From assembly GCA_012032065.1 (NCBI GenBank), contig JAAURV010000186.1, positions 1 through 6,533 on the forward strand: a DNA stretch of 6,533 nucleotides, written 5' to 3'. The notes under the pieces were generated by a model that was given only the letters and a program-made list of their open reading frames with translations, searched no databases and was not told the DNA's origin. Of the stretch, positions 1 through 6,436 are shown piece by piece; the first letter of the stretch is position 1, and each line of letters opens with the position of its first letter. Both the position numbers and the translations under genes were made by a program. The stretch comes from Hyphomicrobiales bacterium. GTDB taxonomy: Bacteria > Pseudomonadota > Alphaproteobacteria > Rhizobiales > Aestuariivirgaceae.

Positions 1-283
1 TCGAATCTGTCTCCGCGCTCCCGAACTTATAGGATTGCGGGCGATAGACCGGACGGTAGCCTTTCTTCACCATGTCCATGAAGGTTTCGGGTGTGGGGAA
101 GACTTTCTGGATCATCGGCGCGGCATGGCCATAGGCGCGCGTGCCGTCATCGGCTTTGAAGGCCTCGATCTGATCGGTAATGATCCTCTCGAATTCGGCT
201 GACGCCACGGCATCAGGCGTTTGCGCCAACACACGCAGCGGCAACAACAACAGCACGGCGATAACCAGCAGCAAGCGTTTCAT
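1..283 (-). CDS. Secreted DUF4864-type protein, 5' part (runs off the left edge)
   Basis: A minus-strand reading frame starts with ATG at 283-281 and stays open to the window edge, giving 94 residues. It has no stop codon inside the window. The start is supported by AGGAGG (minus strand, positions 299-294) ten bases upstream. Residues 1-20 form a signal peptide: a KR pair, a run of Leu/Ile/Val, then VLA before Q21 as the likely cleavage site. The mature part has ITDQIEAF, KADDGTRAY, HAAPMI, FMDMV and GYRPVYRP, which resembles the DUF4864 family common in alphaproteobacteria. That assignment is from memory of the family pattern. Its function is unknown. The protein should be periplasmic or exported. 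It is divergent from the cox genes and nothing in the sequence ties it to their function. Confidence 0.8.
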   Translation of the reverse strand, partial: MKRLLLVIAVLLLLPLRVLAQTPDAVASAEFERIITDQIEAFKADDGTRAYGHAAPMIQKVFPTPETFMDMVKKGYRPVYRPQSYKFGSAETDS

Positions 284-338
284 GGGCGTCGTTCCTCCTG
301 ACACAGACTACGGCAAATCCCCCATGCCGGTTTCAAGT

Positions 339-349
339 GTGCACTGCAC
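339..349. promoter_or_regulatory. Perfect short palindrome, possible operator
   Basis: GTGCA-C-TGCAC is a perfect inverted repeat with 5-base arms around one central base. It lies in the divergent intergenic region, about 55 bases from the minus-strand gene start and about 190 bases from the coxS start. Position and symmetry would suit a regulator site, but arms this short also arise by chance and I cannot name a regulator. Confidence 0.2.
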
Positions 350-407
350 CATCGCAAATTTCGGCAGGTTTACCAACATGCCGCAGTGCGAGGCACCTTC
401 GTATCGC

Positions 408-436
408 TTGACCGGCTATTGAAGTCATCCGAGTAT
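408..436 (+). promoter_or_regulatory. Weak sigma-70-like promoter candidate for coxS
   Basis: TTGACC (408-413) matches a -35 box in five of six bases. Seventeen bases later GAGTAT (431-436) matches a -10 box in three positions, including the important second A and last T. Transcription would start near 443 and leave a leader of roughly 90 bases before coxS. The -10 match is poor, so this is only a candidate. Confidence 0.25.
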
Positions 437-523
437 GCCCGCGGCGAAGATACATGCCCCCGCCGGATTTTCTATTGCCAGTGCAACGCTGCGCATGGTC
501 CGGAGGATGCCAGGGGTTCTATG

Positions 524-530
524 GGAGGAG
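524..530 (+). promoter_or_regulatory. Ribosome binding site that fixes the coxS start
   Basis: GGAGGAG ends six bases before the ATG at 537. This strong Shine-Dalgarno match decides against the longer in-frame start at 435, which would place this site inside the coding region. Confidence 0.8.
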
Positions 531-536
531 AAGTCG

Positions 537-1001
537 ATGCCGGCAATTTCCATGACGGTGAACGGGCAGAAAGTGTGCGGCGAAGTCGAAGGGCGCACGC
601 TTCTTGTGGAGTTCCTGCGAGACAAGCTGGGCCTGACAGGCACACATGTGGGATGCGACACCAGTCAATGCGGCGCTTGTGTCGTGCACGTGGACGGCAA
701 GGCCGTAAAGTCCTGCACTGCGCTGGCGATGGCTTGTGAAGGCGCGCAGGTAACCACAATCGAAGGCCTCGCCAAGAATGGCAAACTGCATCAGATGCAG
801 GAGGCATTTCGCGAGCATCATGGTTTGCAATGCGGCTTCTGCACGCCCGGCATGATCATGGCCGCCGTGGATATCGTGAAGCGCAAGGGCAAGAAGCTCG
901 ACGATGAAACCATCCGTCACGAGCTTGAAGGCAATATCTGCCGCTGCACCGGCTACCACAATATCGTCGCCGCCGTTAAGGCCGGCGCGGAAGCAATGTA
1001 A
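537..1001 (+). CDS. coxS: CoxS: [2Fe-2S] small subunit of a CO-dehydrogenase-type molybdenum hydroxylase
   Basis: This 154-residue protein has the usual length of the iron-sulfur small subunit. It passes electrons from the molybdenum site of CoxL to the FAD of CoxM in the cytoplasm. The N-terminal ferredoxin-like domain (about 1-76) carries the plant-type cluster ligands C40, C45, C48 and C60 in GCDTSQCGAC and KSC. The C-terminal helical domain (about 80-154) carries the second cluster in CGFC (C99, C102) and CRC (C135, C137), so all eight ligands are present. The ATG at 537 is chosen because of the GGAGGAG just upstream and because MPAISMTVNGQKV is the normal family N-terminus. An in-frame ATG at 435 would add 34 atypical residues. 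The stop overlaps the ribosome binding site of coxL, and the genes are 11 bases apart, so they are surely co-transcribed. Confidence 0.95.
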   Translation: MPAISMTVNGQKVCGEVEGRTLLVEFLRDKLGLTGTHVGCDTSQCGACVVHVDGKAVKSCTALAMACEGAQVTTIEGLAKNGKLHQMQEAFREHHGLQCGFCTPGMIMAAVDIVKRKGKKLDDETIRHELEGNICRCTGYHNIVAAVKAGAEAM

Positions 1002-1012
1002 GGAGAACTGGA

Positions 1013-3082
1013 ATGAGCGAGACCGGAATCGGCGCACGCGTAAAGCGCAAGGAAGACCAGCGTTTCATCACCGGCAAGGGCCAGTACACCGACGATATCA
1101 ATCTCAAGGGCCAGACCTACGCCTATTTTGTTCGCAGCCCGCACGCCCATGCGTCAATCAAGTCGATCAACACCGCCAAGGCCAGGAAGATGCCGGGCGT
1201 CGTCGGCGTATTTACGGGGGATGATGTGTCGGCCGACAAGATCGGCGGCCTGATCTGCGGCTGGATGATCCACTCGAAGGATGGTTCGCCGATGAAGGCG
1301 GGCCCGCATCCGATCCTGGCCCAGGGCAAGGTGCGCTACGTCGGCGACCATGTTGCGGTCGTCGTGGCGGAAACAAAGGAGCAGGCGAAAGCCGCTGCCG
1401 CCGCGGTCGCCGTGTCCTATGGCGTGCTGCCGCACGTAGTGGATGCCGGCAAGGCCATGAAGTCGAACGCGCAGGTCCATGACGTTGCTCCCGACAACCG
1501 GGTGTTCAACTGGTCGCTGGGCGATGAGGCGGCAACCGATGCGGCCCTCAAATCAGCCGCCCATGTGACCAAGATCGATCTCGTCAACAATCGGCTCATT
1601 CCCAACGCCATGGAGCCGCGTGCGGCAATCGGCTCCTACGACACCGGAACGGAAAGCTACACACTCTATACCACCAGCCAGAACCCGCATGTGGCGCGAC
1701 TCGTGATCTCGGCGTTCCATGGCCTCGCACCCGAGCACAAGCTCCGGGTGATCGCTCCCGATGTGGGCGGCGGCTTCGGATCGAAGATCTTCATCTATGC
1801 CGAGGAAGTCGTCTGCGTATGGGCCTCGAAGCGGATCGGCGGACGTCCGATCAAGTGGACGGCCGAACGCACCGAAAGCTTCCTTGCCGACGCGCATGGC
1901 CGCGATCATGTGACCCATGCCGAACTGGCAACCGACTCGTCCGGCAAGATCGTGGGCTTCAAGGTTCACACCACGGCGTCTCTCGGCGCTTATCTGTCGA
2001 CCTTCTCGTCCTGCGTGCCGACCTATCTCTACGCCACGCTGCTTTCGGGCCAATATAACATCGCGAACATCTATGCGGAGGTGGATACGGTTTACACGAA
2101 CACGGCTCCTGTTGATGCCTATCGCGGCGCGGGCCGTCCGGAAGCCACATATGTGGTGGAGCGCATCGTTGAAACCGCTGCGCGCGAACTGAAGATGGAC
2201 CCGGCGGAATTCCGCCGCCGCAACTTCGTCACTTCGTTCCCGCACCAGACGCCGGTGATCATGTGTTACGACGCTGGCGACTACGCGGCCGCGCTCGATA
2301 AGGCGCTCGATATGGCCGATTATAAGGGGTTTGCTGAACGCAAGGCGGCCTCCGCCCGTGCCGGCAAGCTGCGTGGTGTCGGTTTCTCGGCTTACATCGA
2401 GGCCTGCGGCATAGCACCGTCAGCGGCCATCGGCTCGCTGGGTGCCGGCGTCGGCTTGTGGGAGTCGGCCGAAGTGCGGGTCAATCCTGTCGGTTCGGTG
2501 GAGGTCCTCACCGGATCGCATAGCCATGGACAGGGTCACGAAACGACCTTTGCCCAGCTTGTGTCGGACCGTCTCGGCATCGACATCAACAATGTGTCGA
2601 TCGTGCATGGCGATACCGACAAGGTGCAGTTTGGCATGGGAACCTACGGCTCCCGTTCCGGCGCCGTCGGCATGACCGCGATCTCCAAGGCGCTCGACAA
2701 GATCGAGGCCAAGGCGAAAAAAGTGGCTGCCGCGGTGATGGAAGCCTCGGTGGATGACGTCGAGTTCAACAACGGCTCGTTCACCGTCAAGGGGACCGAT
2801 AAGAAAATGGCTTTTGGCGAAGTGGCCTTGTCCGCCTATGTGGCGCATAAGTTCAATTCCTCCGAAATCGAACCAGGCCTCAAGGAGGGTGCCTTTCATG
2901 ACCCGGCGAACTTCGTGTTCCCGGCGGGCGTGCACATCTGCGAAGTCGAGATCGATCCCGATACTGGTGTGACCACCGTTGCCAACTATGTGGCGGTCGA
3001 CGACTTCGGCAACGTGATCAACCCGATGATCGTCGAAGGCCAGGTGCATGGCGGCATCGTGCAGGGCATCGGCCAGGCGTGA
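1013..3082 (+). CDS. coxL: CoxL, form II molybdenum large subunit, N-terminal 689 residues (frameshifted gene)
   Basis: This is the catalytic subunit that would bind the molybdopterin cofactor. AGGAG at 1001-1005 lies seven bases before the ATG. The aldehyde oxidase/xanthine dehydrogenase a/b-hammerhead domain covers roughly residues 20-130, followed by the molybdopterin-binding domains. Visible motifs are TTSQNPH (Q223), GGGFGSK (252-258), AYRGAGR (369-375), GQGHET (506-511) and GMGTYGSRSG. AYRGAGR is the form II signature; form I CO dehydrogenases have AYXCSFR with a copper-binding cysteine, here replaced by G372. The frame stops at TGA 3080-3082, right after GGIVQGIGQA, a point where relatives continue for about 100 residues. 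The missing end is encoded in the -1 frame (3079-3375). One added base near 3080 would give an intact protein of about 787 residues, normal for form II. As written, this piece lacks the active-site glutamate. Substrate is unknown. Confidence 0.9.
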   Translation: MSETGIGARVKRKEDQRFITGKGQYTDDINLKGQTYAYFVRSPHAHASIKSINTAKARKMPGVVGVFTGDDVSADKIGGLICGWMIHSKDGSPMKAGPHPILAQGKVRYVGDHVAVVVAETKEQAKAAAAAVAVSYGVLPHVVDAGKAMKSNAQVHDVAPDNRVFNWSLGDEAATDAALKSAAHVTKIDLVNNRLIPNAMEPRAAIGSYDTGTESYTLYTTSQNPHVARLVISAFHGLAPEHKLRVIAPDVGGGFGSKIFIYAEEVVCVWASKRIGGRPIKWTAERTESFLADAHGRDHVTHAELATDSSGKIVGFKVHTTASLGAYLSTFSSCVPTYLYATLLSGQYNIANIYAEVDTVYTNTAPVDAYRGAGRPEATYVVERIVETAARELKMDPAEFRRRNFVTSFPHQTPVIMCYDAGDYAAALDKALDMADYKGFAERKAASARAGKLRGVGFSAYIEACGIAPSAAIGSLGAGVGLWESAEVRVNPVGSVEVLTGSHSHGQGHETTFAQLVSDRLGIDINNVSIVHGDTDKVQFGMGTYGSRSGAVGMTAISKALDKIEAKAKKVAAAVMEASVDDVEFNNGSFTVKGTDKKMAFGEVALSAYVAHKFNSSEIEPGLKEGAFHDPANFVFPAGVHICEVEIDPDTGVTTVANYVAVDDFGNVINPMIVEGQVHGGIVQGIGQA

Positions 3083-3375
3083 CCGAAGGCTGTGTCTATG
3101 ACAGCGACTCCGGCCAGCTTTTGACCGGTTCCTACATGGACTACTGCATGCCGCGCGCCGCGGATGTTCCTTCGTTCAAGCTCGGCTTCACCTGCACCCC
3201 ATGCCCGACCAATCCCCTGGGCATGAAGGGTTGCGGCGAAGCCGGCGCCATTGCGTCTCCAGCCGCCGTGATGAACGCGGTGACGGACGCACTCGGCGTG
3301 CGCGACGTTCCAATGCCTGCCAGTCCGCACGTGGTCTGGAAGGCCATGCAACCCATGAAGAAGGCCGCTGAGTAA
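3079..3375 (+). CDS. coxL: CoxL C-terminal fragment in the -1 frame (remainder of the frameshifted coxL)
   Basis: This stretch encodes the last roughly 98 residues of the molybdenum subunit, from TEGCVYD to the stop TAA at 3373-3375. It holds MDYCMPRA, NPLGMKGCGEAG and the typical ending around VVWKAM. The glutamate of GCGEAG (codon 3238-3240) corresponds to the conserved active-site glutamate of the xanthine oxidase family, and would be about residue 743 of a repaired protein. The only possible independent start is the GTG at 3079, whose bases overlap the stop of the upstream part (GTGA). There is no convincing ribosome binding site before it. The simplest reading is that this is not a separate gene but the tail of coxL after a one-base loss. 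The amino acid pattern is well conserved, so the change is recent or a sequence error. Confidence 0.85.
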   Translation: MTEGCVYDSDSGQLLTGSYMDYCMPRAADVPSFKLGFTCTPCPTNPLGMKGCGEAGAIASPAAVMNAVTDALGVRDVPMPASPHVVWKAMQPMKKAAE

Positions 3376-3389
3376 GGCGGGAGGACACT

Positions 3390-4184
3390 ATGGAAAACTT
3401 TGCATATCATCGCCCCGCCAAGGTCGCGGACGCGGTCAAGGCGATGAAGAAGGCCAAGGACGGGAAGTTCCTGTCCGGCGGCCACACGCTGATCCCCGCG
3501 CTCAAGCAGGGACTGGCCAACCCGACCGACTTGATCGACCTCTCGGGGTTGAACAAGGGTGGCGTGAAGGTGGGCGCGAAGTCGGTGACCGTCAGCGCCG
3601 GCACGGCTCACGCCGATGTGGCCGCCGACAAGGGCCTGAAGAAAGCCATCCCCGGTGTCGCAATCCTTGCTGGCGGAATCGGCGATCCGCATGTGCGCCA
3701 CCGCGGCACCATCGGCGGTTCGGTTGCCAACAACGATCCGGCGGCGGATTATCCTTCCGCCTGCCTGGCTCTCGGCGCCACGATCCACACCAGCGAACGC
3801 AAGATCCCCGCCGAGAAGTTCTTCACCGGCATGTTCTCGACGGCGCTCAAGAGCTCCGAAGTAATCACGGCCGTGGAGTTTCCGATTCCGAAGAAAAGCG
3901 GTTACGCAAAGTTCCCGAACCCCGCCTCCCTCTATGCCATGGTCGGTGTGTTCGTGGCGCAGATGGGCGATGGCTCGGTGCGCGTCGCCGTGACCGGCGC
4001 CGGGCCTGGCGTGTTCCGCGTTCCCGAAATGGAAGCGGCACTCGCCAAGAACTTCTCGGCCAAATCGCTGGAAGGCCTATCGGTGAAGTCGAAGGGCCTC
4101 AACAGCGACATGCACGCCTCGGCGGAATACCGGGCCCACTTGATCGGCGTCATGGCCCGCCGCGCCGTGACGGCGGCAAAGTAA
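3390..4184 (+). CDS. coxM: CoxM: FAD-binding medium subunit
   Basis: This 264-residue flavoprotein subunit receives electrons from the CoxS clusters and hands them to an electron acceptor outside the complex, which cannot be named from this window. The FAD-binding domain of the molybdopterin dehydrogenase type covers about residues 1-165. It has the two glycine-rich FAD motifs of this family, SGGHTLIP (29-36) and TIGGSVANNDPAADYP (107-122). The rest (about 170-262) matches the CO dehydrogenase flavoprotein C-terminal domain. GGGAGGA (3379-3385) lies just before the ATG. It starts 14 bases after the end of coxL, and S-L-M is the gene order of form II clusters, whereas form I clusters are ordered M-S-L. 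A hairpin follows its stop. Nothing is missing or broken in the reading frame. Confidence 0.93.
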   Translation: MENFAYHRPAKVADAVKAMKKAKDGKFLSGGHTLIPALKQGLANPTDLIDLSGLNKGGVKVGAKSVTVSAGTAHADVAADKGLKKAIPGVAILAGGIGDPHVRHRGTIGGSVANNDPAADYPSACLALGATIHTSERKIPAEKFFTGMFSTALKSSEVITAVEFPIPKKSGYAKFPNPASLYAMVGVFVAQMGDGSVRVAVTGAGPGVFRVPEMEAALAKNFSAKSLEGLSVKSKGLNSDMHASAEYRAHLIGVMARRAVTAAK

Positions 4185-4202
4185 GACTTGCGCGAAACTC
4201 GG

Positions 4203-4239
4203 AAGGCCCGCGGGTCGCGCACTCGCGGGCTTTCGTTTC
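4203..4239 (+). terminator. Intrinsic-terminator-like hairpin between coxM and coxD
   Basis: Bases 4203-4215 pair with 4221-4233 across a five-base loop (CGCGC). The core GCCCGCG/CGCGGGC (4206-4212 with 4224-4230) is perfect, and the outer A-T pairs run into a T-rich tail, TTTCGTTTC. It begins 18 bases after the coxM stop and ends just before the coxD ribosome binding site. It could end or weaken transcription of the enzyme genes relative to the accessory genes. The T tract is interrupted by C and G, so read-through is likely. Confidence 0.65.
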
Positions 4240-4240
4240 G

Positions 4241-4246
4241 AAGGAG
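4241..4246 (+). promoter_or_regulatory. Ribosome binding site of coxD
   Basis: AAGGAG lies five bases before the ATG at 4252. A GTG two codons upstream (4246) overlaps this site and so cannot be its start, which fixes the coxD start at 4252. Confidence 0.75.
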
Positions 4247-4251
4247 TGACA

Positions 4252-5175
4252 ATGGCCCGATCTCTGCCGGCCTCGATCGACGAAACCCTCAGGCTTCTCG
4301 AGGCGCAGGGCTATGTCGCGGGCCGCGATCTGGCGACCGTCGTTTATCTGGGCCTGCGCATGGGCCGGCCCATCTTTCTCGAAGGCGAGGCAGGGGTCGG
4401 CAAAACCGAGATTGCGAAGGTGTTGGCGGAGGCCCTTGGCCGCAAGCTCATCCGGCTGCAATGCTACGAAGGCCTCGACATCAACTCCGCCGTCTACGAG
4501 TGGAACTACTCCGCCCAGATGATCGAGATCCGCCTCGCCGAAGCAGCGGGCGAACTCGACCGCAAGCGGCTGGGCCAGGACATCTTCGCCGAGCGCTTTC
4601 TGATCAAGCGCGCCCTGCTTCAGGCGCTCGATGCGCCGAAAGGCGAAGCGCCGGTGCTTTTGATTGACGAACTCGACCGCACCGACGAAGCGTTCGAAGC
4701 CTTTCTATTGGAGGTGCTTTCGGACTTCCAGGTCACGGTGCCGGAGCTAGGCACGATTAAAGCGGAAGAGCCACCCATCGTCGTCATCACCTCGAACCGC
4801 ACCCGCGAAGTGCACGACGCCTTGAAACGCCGCTGTCTCTATCATTGGGTCGGTTATCCCGATGCGCGGCGCGAACTCGAAATCGTCAAGGCGCGGCGGC
4901 CAAGAGCATCCGAAGAGCTGGCCAGGGAAGTGGTCCTCTTCGTGCAATCGCTGCGTGGCGTCGATCTCTATAAAGCACCCGGCGTGGCCGAGACGCTGGA
5001 TTGGGTTACCGCGCTCCACGAGCTCGACAGCCTAACCCTCGATCCGCAGACGGTGAACGACACGCTTGGCGTGCTGCTCAAGTACCAGGACGACATTTCG
5101 CGCATGCAGGGCACCGAAGCCAAGCGCATCCTCGATCAGATCAAGGATGAAATCCGCGCCATGGCGCATACATAA
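4252..5175 (+). CDS. coxD: CoxD: MoxR-type AAA+ ATPase, cofactor maturation chaperone
   Basis: This 307-residue protein is a MoxR-family AAA+ ATPase. Motifs in order are Walker A GEAGVGKT (45-52), Walker B VLLIDE (135-140), sensor 1 VITSN (178-182) and the arginine-finger region ALKRRC (R193, R194), so it should hydrolyse ATP. A C-terminal lid follows. In Afipia (Oligotropha) carboxidovorans, CoxD is needed to build the functional Mo-Cu site of CO dehydrogenase; here the likely role is finishing or inserting the molybdenum cofactor of the form II enzyme, by analogy. MoxR ATPases usually work with a VWA partner, and the next gene, coxE, encodes one. The start is set by AAGGAG five bases upstream. 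It is separated from coxM by 67 bases with a terminator-like hairpin, but lies only five bases from coxE. Confidence 0.92.
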   Translation: MARSLPASIDETLRLLEAQGYVAGRDLATVVYLGLRMGRPIFLEGEAGVGKTEIAKVLAEALGRKLIRLQCYEGLDINSAVYEWNYSAQMIEIRLAEAAGELDRKRLGQDIFAERFLIKRALLQALDAPKGEAPVLLIDELDRTDEAFEAFLLEVLSDFQVTVPELGTIKAEEPPIVVITSNRTREVHDALKRRCLYHWVGYPDARRELEIVKARRPRASEELAREVVLFVQSLRGVDLYKAPGVAETLDWVTALHELDSLTLDPQTVNDTLGVLLKYQDDISRMQGTEAKRILDQIKDEIRAMAHT

Positions 5176-5180
5176 GTCCC

Positions 5181-6428
5181 ATGCAGCCCTTTGCCGCCAA
5201 CCAGAACCAACGCCCGCTTACCGGCAAGCTGGCGGAGAACATCATGCATTTCGCCCGGGTCTTGCGCGAGGCGGGCATTCCCGTAGGCCCCGGAACGGTG
5301 CTCGATGCGCTCGATGCGGCAAGCTGCGGCGCGATCCGCACCCGCGAGGACTTTTACTGGACGCTCCACGCGGTATTCGTAAAGCGCCGCGATCAACGCG
5401 AGTTGTTCGACCAGGCGTTCCACGTGTTCTGGAAGAAACCGAAAATGCTGGAACAGCTCATGCAGCTGTTCTTCCATTCGATCACCCGCGATGCGGGCGA
5501 AAAGGCGAAGCAGGCCGGTTTCCGCCGCTTGGCCGAAGCCATGTTCGACAGCCGCGAAACCCAAAGCCAGCAGCGCCAGAAGAAGGACGACATCGAAGTC
5601 GACGCAACTTTCACCGCCTCCGCCGAGGAAGTGCTGCGCAAGAAGGACTTCGAGCAGATGACGGTGGCCGAGCAGGCACTGGCGAAGCAGGCGATCTCCA
5701 AGATGCGGCTGCATCGGATCGAGGTGATGACACGGCGCTGGGAGCGCGCATCGCATGGTCCAGCGATCGACATGCGCCGCACGCTCAAAGGCTCGCTCAG
5801 GGCAGGGGGCCATTTCATCGATCTGGAGCGCCGCCAGAAGCAATGGCACGAACCGCCGCTCGTCGTGCTCTGCGACATTTCCGGTTCATGCTCGAACTAC
5901 AGCCGCATGTTCCTGCACTTCCTCCACGCTCTCACCAACGACCGTGACCGCGTGTCGGTCTTCCTGTTCGGCACCAGGCTCACCAACATCACCCGCGAAC
6001 TGAACCGGCGCGACATCGACGAGGCCATGACCAAAGTCTCCGGTGCGGTGAAAGATTGGTCCGGCGGCACCCGCATCGGCGCCTCGCTCAAGGAATTCAA
6101 CTACCGTTGGGCCAGGCGCGTGCTCACTCAAAACGCGCACGTCCTGATCATGACCGATGGCCTCGACCGCGAGGATGCCGGTCTGCTCCAAATCGAAATG
6201 CAGCGCCTGCGCCGCCAGACCAAACGCATCGTCTGGCTCAATCCGCTGCTGCGCTTCGAAGGCTTCAAAGCATTGGCTGGCGGCATTCGCGCCATGATGC
6301 CGTTTGTCGACGAATTCAGGCCGGTTCATTCCCTCGACAGCCTGCGCGATTTGGCGGCCGCTCTTGCAGGCCCCGCCGGGGCGGCGCATGATCCGAAGAA
6401 GTGGCTGAACGGCAAACAGGTAGCGTGA
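5181..6428 (+). CDS. coxE: CoxE: VWA-domain partner of the CoxD ATPase
   Basis: This 415-residue cytoplasmic protein belongs to the CoxE-like von Willebrand factor A family. The N-terminal half has the family opening around LAENIMHFARVLREAGIPVG and a charged helical middle part rich in K, E and Q (about 125-215). The VWA domain occupies roughly residues 225-400. Its metal-ion-dependent adhesion site is complete: D232-x-S234-x-S236 in DISGS, T297 in GGTRIG, and D326 in MTDG. CoxE is thought to act with the MoxR ATPase CoxD in maturing the molybdenum enzyme; here that is inferred from family and adjacency. It begins five bases after the coxD stop without a recognisable Shine-Dalgarno sequence, so translation is probably coupled to coxD. 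No signal peptide or membrane segment is visible. Confidence 0.92.
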   Translation: MQPFAANQNQRPLTGKLAENIMHFARVLREAGIPVGPGTVLDALDAASCGAIRTREDFYWTLHAVFVKRRDQRELFDQAFHVFWKKPKMLEQLMQLFFHSITRDAGEKAKQAGFRRLAEAMFDSRETQSQQRQKKDDIEVDATFTASAEEVLRKKDFEQMTVAEQALAKQAISKMRLHRIEVMTRRWERASHGPAIDMRRTLKGSLRAGGHFIDLERRQKQWHEPPLVVLCDISGSCSNYSRMFLHFLHALTNDRDRVSVFLFGTRLTNITRELNRRDIDEAMTKVSGAVKDWSGGTRIGASLKEFNYRWARRVLTQNAHVLIMTDGLDREDAGLLQIEMQRLRRQTKRIVWLNPLLRFEGFKALAGGIRAMMPFVDEFRPVHSLDSLRDLAAALAGPAGAAHDPKKWLNGKQVA

Positions 6429-6436
6429 GGTTCACC

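Larger units (their letters stand above)
284..536. other. Divergent intergenic region between the DUF4864 gene and coxS
   Basis: This 253-base gap separates two divergently read genes and must hold the promoters of both. It contains the ribosome binding sites of both genes, a perfect 11-base palindrome (339-349) and one weak sigma-70-like promoter candidate toward coxS (408-436). Reading frames that cross it have no ribosome binding site or family resemblance. I see no riboswitch, tRNA or sigma-54-type promoter. Confidence 0.6.

Noticed and set aside
435..536. Longer start of coxS adding 34 residues
   Set aside because: The extension does not look like the family N-terminus, and a strong GGAGGAG lies six bases before the ATG at 537.
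180..739. Plus-strand open frames at 180-422 and 386-739
   Set aside because: The first is antisense to the signal-peptide gene and the second overlaps coxS in another frame. Neither has a binding site or family resemblance.
1553..2245. Long minus-strand open frame opposite coxL (230 codons)
   Set aside because: It lies antisense to well-conserved CoxL sequence, has no recognisable domain, and is typical of shadow frames in GC-rich genes. The same applies to minus-strand frames at 2420-3049, 3141-3788 and 5136-5849.
3070..3084. Programmed -1 ribosomal frameshift
   Set aside because: The site (CAG GCG TGA) is not a slippery heptamer of the X XXY YYZ kind, and form II coxL is not known to need recoding.
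3077..3124. TGA at 3080-3082 read through or used as selenocysteine
   Set aside because: Continuing in the same frame gives no CoxL-like residues and meets another TGA at 3122-3124 after 13 codons. The family sequence lies only in the -1 frame.
4246..4251. GTG start two codons upstream for coxD
   Set aside because: It overlaps the AAGGAG ribosome binding site, which is spaced correctly for the ATG at 4252.
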